A stretch of 51,554 nucleotides of DNA from a virus. Positions within the stretch are counted from its first letter, which is position 1, and every line of letters starts with the position of its first letter. Positions 1 through 10,544 of the stretch are shown here, one piece after another. The notes beneath the pieces are model-generated. The model made no database searches. It had not been told where the DNA came from and saw only the letters and a program-made list of their open reading frames with translations. Made by a program: the position numbers and the translations under genes. Location of the stretch: the IMG/VR virus record IMGVR_UViG_3300024348_000058, positions 1 through 51,554 of that record; one strand, 5' to 3'.

Positions 1-2436
1 AGTGTTACTGACAGCTTTAACTACATTATCTGAATTTTTTGCTACGTTATCTATTTTTCCAAAAACACTTGGTGCCCATTCTTTTGCTTTTTTTAATAAT
101 GCTGTTATTATACTTTTACCTTTTTGAGCAGTTGGTAATTCTTTTCCATATCTTGCATTTAATACATTAAAGCTTCTTTCTGGAGTTTTACTGTCTGATA
201 TAGTATTAAACATTTCTAGTATCTGATCATCCGTATAAATTTCTTGTAGTTGTTTATACTGTCCACTTTTTTTCATTATCTCAATCATCTCAGGAGTAAC
301 CTTTGAATCAAATATACTAGGTAAGTTTTTGTCTATGTTTCTTTCACTACTTCTACCAAAGTCTTCATCCTCTTCATAAAAATATCTTGTAGCATTTATT
401 CTTGATCTTGTTTCTGTATCTCTATTTAAGTATCTGGCACGGTCAATTCTTTCTTGAATAACTTCCTTATCATTAGGTGTTAATCCTTCAGACTTTAATA
501 ATTCATTAAGTTCTTTTTCATCTTCCTTTAAACGTTTTATTCCTTGTTTACCATATTTTTTAATTAGTCTACGGTCAGATAAAGGTATATTACTTGCATT
601 AAAATAACCCTTGTTATCAGGATTACCATCATCAGTAAAATGTGATAATTCATGAACAAGAACACTATCGTAACCATTACCTATTACATACTCTTCCATT
701 GCTGAAGGGTTCATTGTTACTTGTCCATTAATATACTGTCCAAGAAATCCATCAACTTCCTCATCAACTATATTTACATTATCAAAATTGCTTCTTGCAA
801 CCTTAACTTTATTTTTAAATTTCTCTGAACTAGAACTAGCATTTAACATTTGATTATGCATTGGTGAATTTGCCCAGTTAGTCATGAATTCAATTTGCTT
901 TGTTGGAGTAGAAGTGCTTCCAGCATCTTGAAATGTTGGGAGGTATTTTCCTAATTCCATTACATCTTGAGGTGTTGGTAAGTATTCTTTTAATTTTTTG
1001 TATAAATTTGAGGGAATATCAGTAACACTTTTAATATCACCATATTTAATGTTTAAGGCATCTATTGGGTTAAGAACATTTTCCATTACTTTTTTAGATA
1101 GACTAGTCTCATCTTTAGGATTAAATACTCCTACAACTCTTGATTTACCTTTTTCTCCATCACTCACTAATCCTCTAATTTTAGAGTAAACAGTATTTTT
1201 TTGTGGAGTAGAAGAAAAATCATAAGAGTCATATATAGTTATGTCTCCTGTATTAGGATCTTGCTCATAACTAACTCTACCAAACGTTGTAGCTGCTGCT
1301 AGCTCAGGTGATAGTAGACTGCCTGCAAGCATATCTATAGAAGACATATTAAGACCGTCAAGATCTTTTTCAATTTCAGGACCATAATCTATATATTGTG
1401 TACCTCCTTTTGTTTGCCCTGTTCTTTTAATTGCATTTAAAACACTTCTTTTAAGTTGCTCATTTGCATGATAAGTTGAATCTTCAAAACTATATTTATC
1501 ATAACCTGTTAATTTATTAAAAATAAGCTGACTTGCATTTTGTGGCAAAGGTGTCACTCCTCTTACAAGATTAGGTGGACTAACCAAACTTGCTAATGGC
1601 ATTAATGTTTGGGATGGAACACCACCAAGTTGATACTCTGGTGTTCTTCTTTTTCCTTCTGCATCTTTAAAATATACATCTTTAGACATACCCTCTTTTT
1701 TTCCTTCTTCAGTTGCTACATATCCGTCTGGTAAAAGATTATTATATGATAGATACCTTATTACTTCATCTTTTTTAGAATCATCAATATTTAATGATCC
1801 TACAATTGATCCAACATAATTGTTAAATGTGTCCTCTCCCATTTCTTGAAGCTTTGTCAAGAATGGTCTTTCATCCCCACCAAATATAGTTCTTAACTCA
1901 TGCCCCATACCCATTGCATTAGCACCAATAAAACCAGCTGCTTTGTCTACACCTACAAAATCTAATAGACCACCTACATAAGGCAGATCTCTAACCTTTT
2001 GTTGAATTGCTTCTGCAGCATATCTACCTCCTGAAGCATGCCTCATATTATCAATGTTTGCCATCTCATCTTCACTCTCAGAAAAATCTCTTGCCTTCTT
2101 ATCTATATTACCTAATGACTTATTAATTAATGTTTCAATATCATATAAAAAACTATTTTCAGGTACTGCAGCTTCATCTGGTATTTCTGTACCATCTTGA
2201 GCCATAGGAAACTCATCAACATAATCTGCATTTTTAAAATAGTGTTCACTACCAGGCATCATCATTGTTCCCGGACCAACATTAGGCTGAGCCCACACTG
2301 GATACTCTACATCTTGCATAGTAATGTGATTACCTTCAATGCGTGTATTTTTTCCTGGATGATTCCATTGTCCTTTTGGATCAACAATTATTTGATTTGG
2401 TCCACCTGGTAATCCTATGCTTTTATTTTTTCCCAT
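1..2436 (-). CDS. Virion-associated protein with zinc-metalloprotease motif (3' end outside window)
   Basis: The frame is open from an ATG at 2436 to the left edge, about 812 residues, with no stop, so the C-terminus is missing. The ATG overlaps the stop of the upstream muzzle gene by one base (TAATG), so the two are probably translationally coupled. Around residue 595 it reads VLVHELSHFTDDG; HELSH is the HExxH signature of zinc metalloproteases, with two His ligands and a catalytic Glu. The rest is hydrophilic and mostly unrecognised; the N-terminus is Gly/Pro-rich and there is no signal peptide. In crAss-like phages the gene after the muzzle encodes large proteins packed in or ejected from the virion, so an ejected protein with peptidase activity is a reasonable inference. 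The motif is seen; the role is not proven. Confidence 0.7.
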   Translation of the reverse strand, partial: MGKNKSIGLPGGPNQIIVDPKGQWNHPGKNTRIEGNHITMQDVEYPVWAQPNVGPGTMMMPGSEHYFKNADYVDEFPMAQDGTEIPDEAAVPENSFLYDIETLINKSLGNIDKKARDFSESEDEMANIDNMRHASGGRYAAEAIQQKVRDLPYVGGLLDFVGVDKAAGFIGANAMGMGHELRTIFGGDERPFLTKLQEMGEDTFNNYVGSIVGSLNIDDSKKDEVIRYLSYNNLLPDGYVATEEGKKEGMSKDVYFKDAEGKRRTPEYQLGGVPSQTLMPLASLVSPPNLVRGVTPLPQNASQLIFNKLTGYDKYSFEDSTYHANEQLKRSVLNAIKRTGQTKGGTQYIDYGPEIEKDLDGLNMSSIDMLAGSLLSPELAAATTFGRVSYEQDPNTGDITIYDSYDFSSTPQKNTVYSKIRGLVSDGEKGKSRVVGVFNPKDETSLSKKVMENVLNPIDALNIKYGDIKSVTDIPSNLYKKLKEYLPTPQDVMELGKYLPTFQDAGSTSTPTKQIEFMTNWANSPMHNQMLNASSSSEKFKNKVKVARSNFDNVNIVDEEVDGFLGQYINGQVTMNPSAMEEYVIGNGYDSVLVHELSHFTDDGNPDNKGYFNASNIPLSDRRLIKKYGKQGIKRLKEDEKELNELLKSEGLTPNDKEVIQERIDRARYLNRDTETRSRINATRYFYEEDEDFGRSSERNIDKNLPSIFDSKVTPEMIEIMKKSGQYKQLQEIYTDDQILEMFNTISDSKTPERSFNVLNARYGKELPTAQKGKSIITALLKKAKEWAPSVFGKIDNVAKNSDNVVKAVSNT

Positions 2437-5400
2437 TATCTTTTTGATAGTAATAATTTAGTATTGTCTAATCTCAATAGCATTTTTCTATTTCCTGATT
2501 CTTGTCTTCTTAATAAAACATGATTAGAATAATGTCTAAACTTTTTATGTTGAGTAGGACTCTTAAAGTAATTTAAATTAGTTTGATTTAAAGGTCTAAT
2601 ATATCCATTACATTGTGTATCAAATACAGATTGTTCTGAGTTAGTAAATTCACCTCTATCATTTGTAATATCATAAAACTGATTTATTCTAAACTTGTGT
2701 TCTACTTTACTAGAAAGAACAGTTATATCATTAGGACTAACTATTGGATATGCATTTTCTGCCCATGGATCATTAAAGGGTTGCATTTCTATATTCAATA
2801 ATCCTGATACCTGCTCTGTATTATAAATAATTGCTTTATCAAAATTAAATAAAAGATCTTCCCATTTGTCCCCTCCACACATATTGTATTCTGGTTCTCC
2901 TTTATAAACAAATGTTTCCAACTGATATTCTATACTTCTAATAGTATTTACTGACTGACCTGTATTTGATATCAACTCTATTTCCCACGGAAAACTTTCA
3001 CCATAGTAATTAGCAAATAAATCACACCTTACATTATGTCTCCAGAATGAACCAACTTGATAATTAGCTTGTACAAAGTCTGCATAATAATAATTACATA
3101 ATGGAGGTGTTGGGTCAACCCAAGTTGGATCACCTATTAAACCTAGTTCAGGAAAAGTATCAGGACAACTGCCTAGTGAAGTTGTTGTAGTACCTGTTGG
3201 CCCCGGAGGACAAGTAGGACATTCAACTTTTCTACATATAGGTGATTCCCCTGGAACATCAGAACATGTTCCTGTTTGCTCTGTAAAAATCCCACCATTT
3301 GCTGGGTCAGGATATATAAGTGTATAACCAGGAGGACAGTCACAACTATATGGTATAGAACAAATATCTGCTGCAACAGCTGCTGCAGTGGATTGTAATT
3401 CTATGGGGTTATTAGCTGCCATTGTAAATTGACCTGGACCCGGTGTGTTAGTCGTAGTATTATAATAAGCACTTGAAGGTCCAGCACCACTACCTACTGT
3501 AAACTGATCTAACACTGATTCATTGTCAGGAATATTACTTGTGTTACCTACATATACAGAATAAATTTCTTGATTTATAGGTCCACCAGCACCGGCTATA
3601 AGATTTTCACTTTGACAACAATTGTATGTTTGTGGCGTTAAAGGATCATTACCAGCAGAAATTCCGTCAGCATCTGTTGCAATTATGAGTATTTGTCTAT
3701 AATTAGGATCAGCACTTCTTGCTGGATAACTAGCTGCTAATGCTGAGCCAGCTTTATTATCCAATTGAGTTATACCGCTATCTCTTGCAACTTGTGCATT
3801 AGTTGAACTACCTATACCACCTTGGTTTGTCCAGTTATTTACATACCATATTGCTGCTTGAGCTCCTGTTACTGAAGCTAACATTGATTGTCCTGTGCCT
3901 GTTGGATTACCTTGTGCACTACCTGAAGCCCAAACTCTAAAACCTAATTGAATTGTACCATTAACCAATCCTGCCTGAATAGCAGGGTCATCTACAAAAA
4001 CAGCTAACCAATCTATCAATGCTTGTCCTCTTGTGTTTGCACCAACGGAAGGCCATGAAGGAAATACATTACCATTTTGTGAATTTCCACCAGGCCAAAG
4101 TGTACTACCAGAAGCATCTACTGTAACTACTATATCAATAAGACACTGTTGTGGTCCACCTGTTATATCAGCTGGGACATCGCTTTTAATAACTTGTCTT
4201 GGTTCAGTAATATTTATTATATCCTCACATAAACCAGTTGTTGAATTAAAAGTATATCCGGGAGGACATTGTGGTACATCAGTTGTTATAGTCTTTGTTG
4301 TAAAGAAATGATTTATGCTTGGCAATGCAAATTCAGGATGCCAATCATGAAATGAAATCCAAGCTTTTGCTTTTGGATCATAACTTATGGTCCAAGAACA
4401 ATCATCAAAATATATAGGATCTCCTATCTCAACAGCAACTACATTACCACCAAGAGTAATATCAATTGGTGCAGTCAATCTATCTGTAAGAGTTGCCCTT
4501 ATTGCATACTGAGATTTCATTGAATAGTCTTTTTTCATAAAGTAGACTATATCATCATTCGGATCATACATGACTTGACAACCAACTCCAACTACCGGAT
4601 TGTCTATCCATTTTGTTTCCTCTGCTTCTGGGAATTGTTTTAAAAATTTAGAAGGTAAATATTTATTAAACCACCATTTCATTCCCTGGTTTGATATAGC
4701 AATTAAGCCTTTACCTGGAGTATATTGGAATATTTTACCTTGAGCTTGTGATATAAAAAATAAACCTGCTGCTGTGTTTATAACACCACGTTGATTTTCT
4801 AGTGATCCATACTCATTTGATAAATCACTATTTACTATATTCTGTAAAGGCTGACTAAACAATCCACCATCACCTATTGTTATTTTAGTACCGGCATCTG
4901 TTTTCAAAGTATCAACACCCTGAAATAATTGTGGTGATTGATAAGGGAAAAACATTAATGCTCCCGTCTTACTAAAAGGTTTTATGACAGATACTTTATT
5001 TTTAAAGTCCTTATAATTAGCAAATAGATACTGTCTCCAGTAATCTCTTCTATCTTCTTCTTCAGCACGTAAGGAATATATTAATCTTTTAGGATAATTG
5101 ACATAACAATTTTCTGCAACGTATGGGTCATAGTCTTTTGTTTGTAGCTCTGCAAACGTACTGTTTTGGCTAACAAATTTAGACGGGCTTAAAGACTCAT
5201 CATACTTATAAAAGTTATCAAATTTTTCTATTTCAGCATGAAACAAATCATCTAAATCATTGTAATCATACTTGTCATAAAATCTTCTTTCTTTTGGTTC
5301 TTCCCAATCTCTATATGGTAAGTTAATTTCTGTTTCAACATAAAAGTCATTTACCCCATTTATGTGACTATACATATATGCACGGTTCATAGCAAATGCA

Positions 5401-8400
5401 CTATTTAAACCATCAGAAGTAAAAAGTGATAGTAAGTTCCATCCACAAGTATCACCTCTATCTAAGTAATATAATTCATTTGGTAAAGTCTCATCAATAT
5501 CATTACCACCAAACAATTCATTAAATCCAAAAGAACTTATTGTAGTGGCCATACCAGCCATATCAAACTTTCTACTGTTAAGCCAAAACCTTGGAAAGGG
5601 TACATTGTACCTTAAGTAATAATCATATGGGTATCCATCATACTGACCAATTAAAAAGTCAGTAAAGATTGGCATAATAGATTTTTCGGTGTAGTGAGAA
5701 ATAAATACATCACCACTGAATAAAGCTTTACTTGTATATTTAAAATTAGCTGGATCTGATTGATCTACTTTTTCTACACAACCTCTTTGCTGTATTTGTT
5801 TTACACCATCAAGCTGCCCATATTGATTATCCATATTAAACTTTAATGCACCATACAATGCAGATATAGGTTTTTTATACGGACCTTCTGGGTTCTTCAA
5901 ATTGCTCTTCCAATTTGGTGTTGATGCAGAACCATTACTATTAAAGAATCCACCTAAAGCAAATCTAGATTTATCTTCTACACCGTAGTTTGAAGATATA
6001 TTATCTTTAGTTGAAATTGCTACAGTAGTAGGTCTAAATAAATTATTTATTTTATATTTATTTTGATCAAATGTTTGGAATGAAGAGCCTATATAATTAG
6101 CTGCTTCATTTAATGTTCTAAATGTTATGTTTAAAGGATGGGCATTAAAATCATTATAGAAACCATATGAATTATATTTTAAAACATGTTCCTGAAAAGA
6201 ATTTAGGTTATATAATAAATCTATTATTTCTTGACCTCCAACTGCAATATTTTTTTGGAGTAATGCAAAACCAAAAGCTTTTTTAAATAAATTTCCCAGG
6301 TTTGATTCTGAAGTATCTAATGTTACTCCTTCTTGAGAACCACCACCCATAAGACCACCATTAGCAGTAGAACCAGTATCTGACATGTTATCTATAGCCA
6401 ACTGATTTAGTCTTTCTTTTGTACTGTCTCCAAACCCGGTTAAATCTGCTACATCTTGAATACCACCAGTAAACAAATCCATAAAACTACCTAACCAACC
6501 TCCAAGGCCACCACCACCTTGACTACTTACATAGTCATTAATAGCATCGTTTGCGTCAGTATGTGCACCACCACCTTTTTCATTATTATCACCATCACCA
6601 CCACCATGACTGCTAATATTACCTGTTGTGCTAGCAGTTGCAACACCTCCTGGAGATACAGACGTTGCAAAGTCATTCCAAGTTCCACCACCTCCACTTC
6701 TTTTATTAATCTTCCATTCAGGGTATGCAGTATTTATACCCTGAACTGGCAATGCTTTAGTATCTGGTGTACCATTAATATTTCTTAAAGCATAACCTAC
6801 ACCTATTAATGCACTAATTATAGCACTAATATTTCTTAGTAATTTAAACTGAGGATGCTTTTCTGATGGTTTAAAGTAACCTGATGATTCTCCGGTTATC
6901 TTACCATAGAATACTGTTTCATATGCATTTAAATATGGCTTAGTAAACATTAAGTCTGGAGAATGAAATGTAAAAACATCTTCTCTAAAACCTGATAGAG
7001 GTGGAAAATCACTAATTGCAGAACCAGAAAATGGACCACCATTATCACAACCTTTTGTTTTTCTAACTGTTGTATGAAACACATCAGGTCTTAAATCATT
7101 AAAAGGGTAATTAGGATATAAACCTTGAGCATCACCAATTAAATTTTCAGTATCTGGCAAATCATACTCACGCATGTTTTTGAACATTCCTTTAGCAAGT
7201 ATAGTTCTATTCCCTAATCTAGATCCTCTGAGTAATTCATAACCTACTATATTTGTAATAGGACTACCATCATTATATACAGGTCTTTTTATATTTGAAA
7301 ATTCTACACCTAATATGTATATACCTGTATCTGTACCATCTGTTAAACCTAGTACAGGGTTAATCATTTCATTAGGCATTTTATGGTGCCTAATAAATTC
7401 ACCGCATAAGTCTGCACCTGGATCAAATTCATTTGACCAAGTATGTGAGCTTGAATTCCATATTTCAGGTTGCTTATCAGGATACTTTTCTGTAGATTCC
7501 CAATAAGCCATTTCTCCTCTAGCTATTATTGTTGATCCATCTTCTTGTGGTTCACTAACTAAAGCACCTACGGTACTTGTGTTATAAACTTTGAAGACAG
7601 GATCTCCTGCAGGATCTAATGTATTAGGACCAAATATTATATCTCTTTCATTTTCAATAGTTCCATTTGGTAATGTATAATCTTTAGATGCTCTACCTGG
7701 TATATGATATGACGAAGATCTTTCACCTGTGTTATATATCCATCTAATAAAAAATGCATACTGCTCATCCCGCATGTATCCTAATTTATTACCTGAGTTT
7801 ATATAGTAATCATTAGTTACCTCGTTAATAACCCAATTGGTTTTTATATTATTTGCAATGGGTTGGTAATTAAAATCAAATTGTTCAGTTGGTCCTTGTC
7901 TTATAAGATAATCATTGACAACGTACATTGCCTCTGATTTTTCATATGCAGGTGACTGTCTGAATATTTCTTGTATTGGTATAGATATAAGTGAATCATC
8001 TATATAGTCTATATTTATATGTTTTGACTCAGTGCTATAGTTACCTATAAGTTTTGTAAATATTTGTCCTTGCTGTCTTATGAGCAATACTAAATCAAAA
8101 TAAAAGTAATCTTTATCTAAACCATCAATTTCTATATCAAGTGATCCATTACTACCTCTATGTGACCATATAGTCTGAATGTTTGATATTCCTATGTAGT
8201 CTGATATAACTTGATCATTCTCAGTATAAGCTATATAAGCTTGATAAGCTCCGTTTATAATAGTACCTCCATCAGTTGCTTTAGTAAGTTTAAGACAAGG
8301 TGTATCTACTAGAGGGTGTAATCTTATTTTTTCACAATCTAAAAAAGAAGTATCATCGTAAATAATACACGGATCACCAGGAGCTGATACTATATCTTGT

Positions 8401-8891
8401 ATGTAAGGAACATCATCTATATTCATTGAGCGTGATGGATTGTTACCATCATCCCAATACACTTGCCAAGAGCAGTCAAAATTTTCTTTTGCTGCACCGC
8501 TAACTAAAAACTTTTTATTAAAATTTAAACATGGATCATTAACTATTGTCTCATACTTACATTCACTATCATCAAATCTTCCTATTTCTGAACTAATATT
8601 ATCTGTAGAATATACAATCCACTCATCACCATATCTATGTATAGCACCTATAATAGTATAAGGTATAACACCACATTGTAAATTAGCTGGCTCATTACCA
8701 ATAATACCTAGATCACCATCTGAACTATTATTTGCTGCGTTAATAGCATGGTACCAAGTATCATTTTTTTCAAAAGATGGTGTTACATCTTTATTCATTC
8801 CTTTGGTAAACATATTAGTATTTACACTAGAACTACTTTTAGATGATGCTTGTGTTGCTTTAGCTTTTGATGTAGACTTCTTCTTTGCCAT
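2436..8891 (-). CDS. crAss-like stabilization/muzzle protein with internal vWA domain
   Basis: This 2151-residue protein opens with a Lys/Ser-rich tail and then NMFTKGMNKDVTPSFEKNDT, followed by a Gly-Asn-Glu-Pro segment. That start is characteristic of the crAss-like phage stabilization protein, the muzzle at the tail tip (recalled similarity). It lies directly downstream of two ring-type proteins, as in crAss genomes. Residues about 690-880 are Gly/Ser-rich low-complexity sequence. Residues about 1580-1845 look like a von Willebrand A domain: DASGS is a DxSxS MIDAS motif and IIATDADG follows later. Cys motifs flank it, CPPGYTFNSTTGLC before and CDCPPGYTL after. The C-terminus (about 1900-2151) returns to ordinary virion-like sequence. 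The protein is longer than I would expect for the family, which fits an inserted module. Confidence 0.8.
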   Translation of the reverse strand: MAKKKSTSKAKATQASSKSSSSVNTNMFTKGMNKDVTPSFEKNDTWYHAINAANNSSDGDLGIIGNEPANLQCGVIPYTIIGAIHRYGDEWIVYSTDNISSEIGRFDDSECKYETIVNDPCLNFNKKFLVSGAAKENFDCSWQVYWDDGNNPSRSMNIDDVPYIQDIVSAPGDPCIIYDDTSFLDCEKIRLHPLVDTPCLKLTKATDGGTIINGAYQAYIAYTENDQVISDYIGISNIQTIWSHRGSNGSLDIEIDGLDKDYFYFDLVLLIRQQGQIFTKLIGNYSTESKHINIDYIDDSLISIPIQEIFRQSPAYEKSEAMYVVNDYLIRQGPTEQFDFNYQPIANNIKTNWVINEVTNDYYINSGNKLGYMRDEQYAFFIRWIYNTGERSSSYHIPGRASKDYTLPNGTIENERDIIFGPNTLDPAGDPVFKVYNTSTVGALVSEPQEDGSTIIARGEMAYWESTEKYPDKQPEIWNSSSHTWSNEFDPGADLCGEFIRHHKMPNEMINPVLGLTDGTDTGIYILGVEFSNIKRPVYNDGSPITNIVGYELLRGSRLGNRTILAKGMFKNMREYDLPDTENLIGDAQGLYPNYPFNDLRPDVFHTTVRKTKGCDNGGPFSGSAISDFPPLSGFREDVFTFHSPDLMFTKPYLNAYETVFYGKITGESSGYFKPSEKHPQFKLLRNISAIISALIGVGYALRNINGTPDTKALPVQGINTAYPEWKINKRSGGGGTWNDFATSVSPGGVATASTTGNISSHGGGDGDNNEKGGGAHTDANDAINDYVSSQGGGGLGGWLGSFMDLFTGGIQDVADLTGFGDSTKERLNQLAIDNMSDTGSTANGGLMGGGSQEGVTLDTSESNLGNLFKKAFGFALLQKNIAVGGQEIIDLLYNLNSFQEHVLKYNSYGFYNDFNAHPLNITFRTLNEAANYIGSSFQTFDQNKYKINNLFRPTTVAISTKDNISSNYGVEDKSRFALGGFFNSNGSASTPNWKSNLKNPEGPYKKPISALYGALKFNMDNQYGQLDGVKQIQQRGCVEKVDQSDPANFKYTSKALFSGDVFISHYTEKSIMPIFTDFLIGQYDGYPYDYYLRYNVPFPRFWLNSRKFDMAGMATTISSFGFNELFGGNDIDETLPNELYYLDRGDTCGWNLLSLFTSDGLNSAFAMNRAYMYSHINGVNDFYVETEINLPYRDWEEPKERRFYDKYDYNDLDDLFHAEIEKFDNFYKYDESLSPSKFVSQNSTFAELQTKDYDPYVAENCYVNYPKRLIYSLRAEEEDRRDYWRQYLFANYKDFKNKVSVIKPFSKTGALMFFPYQSPQLFQGVDTLKTDAGTKITIGDGGLFSQPLQNIVNSDLSNEYGSLENQRGVINTAAGLFFISQAQGKIFQYTPGKGLIAISNQGMKWWFNKYLPSKFLKQFPEAEETKWIDNPVVGVGCQVMYDPNDDIVYFMKKDYSMKSQYAIRATLTDRLTAPIDITLGGNVVAVEIGDPIYFDDCSWTISYDPKAKAWISFHDWHPEFALPSINHFFTTKTITTDVPQCPPGYTFNSTTGLCEDIINITEPRQVIKSDVPADITGGPQQCLIDIVVTVDASGSTLWPGGNSQNGNVFPSWPSVGANTRGQALIDWLAVFVDDPAIQAGLVNGTIQLGFRVWASGSAQGNPTGTGQSMLASVTGAQAAIWYVNNWTNQGGIGSSTNAQVARDSGITQLDNKAGSALAASYPARSADPNYRQILIIATDADGISAGNDPLTPQTYNCCQSENLIAGAGGPINQEIYSVYVGNTSNIPDNESVLDQFTVGSGAGPSSAYYNTTTNTPGPGQFTMAANNPIELQSTAAAVAADICSIPYSCDCPPGYTLIYPDPANGGIFTEQTGTCSDVPGESPICRKVECPTCPPGPTGTTTTSLGSCPDTFPELGLIGDPTWVDPTPPLCNYYYADFVQANYQVGSFWRHNVRCDLFANYYGESFPWEIELISNTGQSVNTIRSIEYQLETFVYKGEPEYNMCGGDKWEDLLFNFDKAIIYNTEQVSGLLNIEMQPFNDPWAENAYPIVSPNDITVLSSKVEHKFRINQFYDITNDRGEFTNSEQSVFDTQCNGYIRPLNQTNLNYFKSPTQHKKFRHYSNHVLLRRQESGNRKMLLRLDNTKLLLSKR

Positions 8892-8911
8892 AACTAGTTA
8901 AATATATTTTA

Positions 8912-9865
8912 TTAATTATATCCAGTTGTAGTAGCAGATGTACCATTACTGTTTATTACTGCTGGTCCAGATACTTGAGGATTTGCAGGAGCATAACTTA
9001 AAAACATATTATAATAATTATGATATTGAGCTCTTCTATTCATTGTCCATACTTTTCTCATCTCAGCAAAATCTGGAGTGTTAACAAAACCAAGTGCATT
9101 ATTTCTTGCTGCTCTAAGCTTACCCTCAACAAAACCTATTTGTTGTGAAACGTTTTCTCCTTGCCATAGCATATTTTCTAAAATCCTTTGTTTTACTGCA
9201 TACTCATAATACTCATTACAGTAAGGGTGATCTAAAACAAGTAAATCACCATTAGCGTCTTCCATTGCCCCTTGATAACTTATATAAACCTTACCTGTCT
9301 TAAATGTAGTTATCATATAACCGTCTTTTATTTCAGCAACGTCTAAAGCTTGTGCTCCTAATGCAGGGCAAAAACATGTTGGATCATTTACATTTTGTAT
9401 TCTAAGCTGAGTCCAACTACTAAATTGTCTGTATTGAGATGGACCAACACGTTGAACAAGTTGATACTCATTTTTATCATTGCATGTTTTAACAACACAT
9501 ACATCTTTGCAATTTTCACCATCTTCACACGGTGCTGCATCAGTTGGTGCTGGAACGTAGGGTACATCATTAAATGTTTCAACGTGTGTACCTGAAGGCA
9601 TGCTATTATTAATTACATAAGAGCCACATCTAAATGCATAATTTACAAATGCAAAATCAGATGGTAGTTGAGCTTTACCATGTTCAATATCTAAAACAAC
9701 TTCTTTCGTTCTATGTATTCTTAAACCTAAATCATAGTTTACTCTAGTTGCAACTTTAATTAATTGTTGTGGTTCAATCATTCCCTCTAATGCATAATTA
9801 GAAAAGTCAATGGAGACATCTTCCATTAATTGACTGAACGTTCTGTATTTATTTGATACGCCCAT
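8912..9865 (-). CDS. Ring/tail-tubular protein, crAss-like
   Basis: This 317-residue protein starts MGVSNKYRTFSQLMEDVSID and continues with an alpha-helical N-terminal region, KVATRVNYDLGLRIHRTKE, then a beta-rich section. It resembles the P22 gp4-like ring proteins that crAss-like phages place just before the muzzle. A mid-region segment, residues about 110-165, is Cys-rich and may be a small insertion. The start ATG overlaps the stop of the preceding gene by one base. Its position immediately upstream of the muzzle gene is the main support for a role at the head-tail junction. It could instead be another connector component. Confidence 0.65.
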   Translation of the reverse strand: MGVSNKYRTFSQLMEDVSIDFSNYALEGMIEPQQLIKVATRVNYDLGLRIHRTKEVVLDIEHGKAQLPSDFAFVNYAFRCGSYVINNSMPSGTHVETFNDVPYVPAPTDAAPCEDGENCKDVCVVKTCNDKNEYQLVQRVGPSQYRQFSSWTQLRIQNVNDPTCFCPALGAQALDVAEIKDGYMITTFKTGKVYISYQGAMEDANGDLLVLDHPYCNEYYEYAVKQRILENMLWQGENVSQQIGFVEGKLRAARNNALGFVNTPDFAEMRKVWTMNRRAQYHNYYNMFLSYAPANPQVSGPAVINSNGTSATTTGYN

Positions 9866-10539
9866 TATTGTCTATGTATATTACGTTTATTATCTGAATC
9901 TTCTGAAGGTATTTGCATTGACCCAATCATTGTCTGAATAACTTGACCTTCTATTTCTGCAAAAAGTGCTTCTGGAATATATATTGGTTGTTCATATCTA
10001 GGTGTACAGTCATCTTCTAAATCACAATTCCATCTTGTAATATCTGAATTAAATACCCCTTCTAATTTTAATGCATCCCACTCAATACTAGGAGAATATA
10101 TATATCCATCTAACCACCAAAAATATAATGTTTTATTATATTTGAATGTGGTTGTTTTAGTCATTGAAGTATATGTACCCGGTTGAGTTGCTTGTAGCTC
10201 TTGTGAACCATCTATTGAACTTACGGTACGTATTAGTGGCCCCCAGTAACCTTCTATCATTGAAGGTAATCTATGTTTTGTTCTTTTTATTGTACAACCA
10301 CTTGTTACTCCAGAACAACCAGCCTCTACTTTATCTACTTCTATTAATTCTACATATGGTAAAGCTTTCCATACTGAATTAAACTTCATTAATTTGTTTG
10401 CATAATCTTGTCTTCTCATTAATATTTGAGCAAACTTTTCTATCAAACTATAAATATATCTGTCTGTAATAAATGCGTCTTGTACTTCTGCTTTGACTTG
10501 ACCCCTTACTCTTGATACTACTTCTGCTATTGTTGACAT
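9865..10539 (-). CDS. Ring/connector-type virion protein
   Basis: This 224-residue protein starts MSTIAEVVSRVRGQVKAEVQ and continues with DAFITDRYIYSLIEKFAQIL. This helical opening is typical of head-tail connector and ring proteins in crAss-like phages. A Trp/Tyr-rich beta section lies around residues 130-160 (LYFWWLDGYIYSPSIEW). It sits in a tightly packed set with 10545-11111 upstream and the ring protein at 8912-9865 downstream, sharing a TAATG junction with the latter. A structural role in the tail is inferred from this order. The exact ring cannot be named from sequence alone. Confidence 0.6.
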   Translation of the reverse strand: MSTIAEVVSRVRGQVKAEVQDAFITDRYIYSLIEKFAQILMRRQDYANKLMKFNSVWKALPYVELIEVDKVEAGCSGVTSGCTIKRTKHRLPSMIEGYWGPLIRTVSSIDGSQELQATQPGTYTSMTKTTTFKYNKTLYFWWLDGYIYSPSIEWDALKLEGVFNSDITRWNCDLEDDCTPRYEQPIYIPEALFAEIEGQVIQTMIGSMQIPSEDSDNKRNIHRQ

Positions 10540-10544
10540 AGTTT

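Noticed and set aside
2436-8891. Stop-codon reassignment, as in some crAss-like phages
   Set aside because: Long frames are open in the standard code and end in ordinary stops; no suppressor tRNA is seen.
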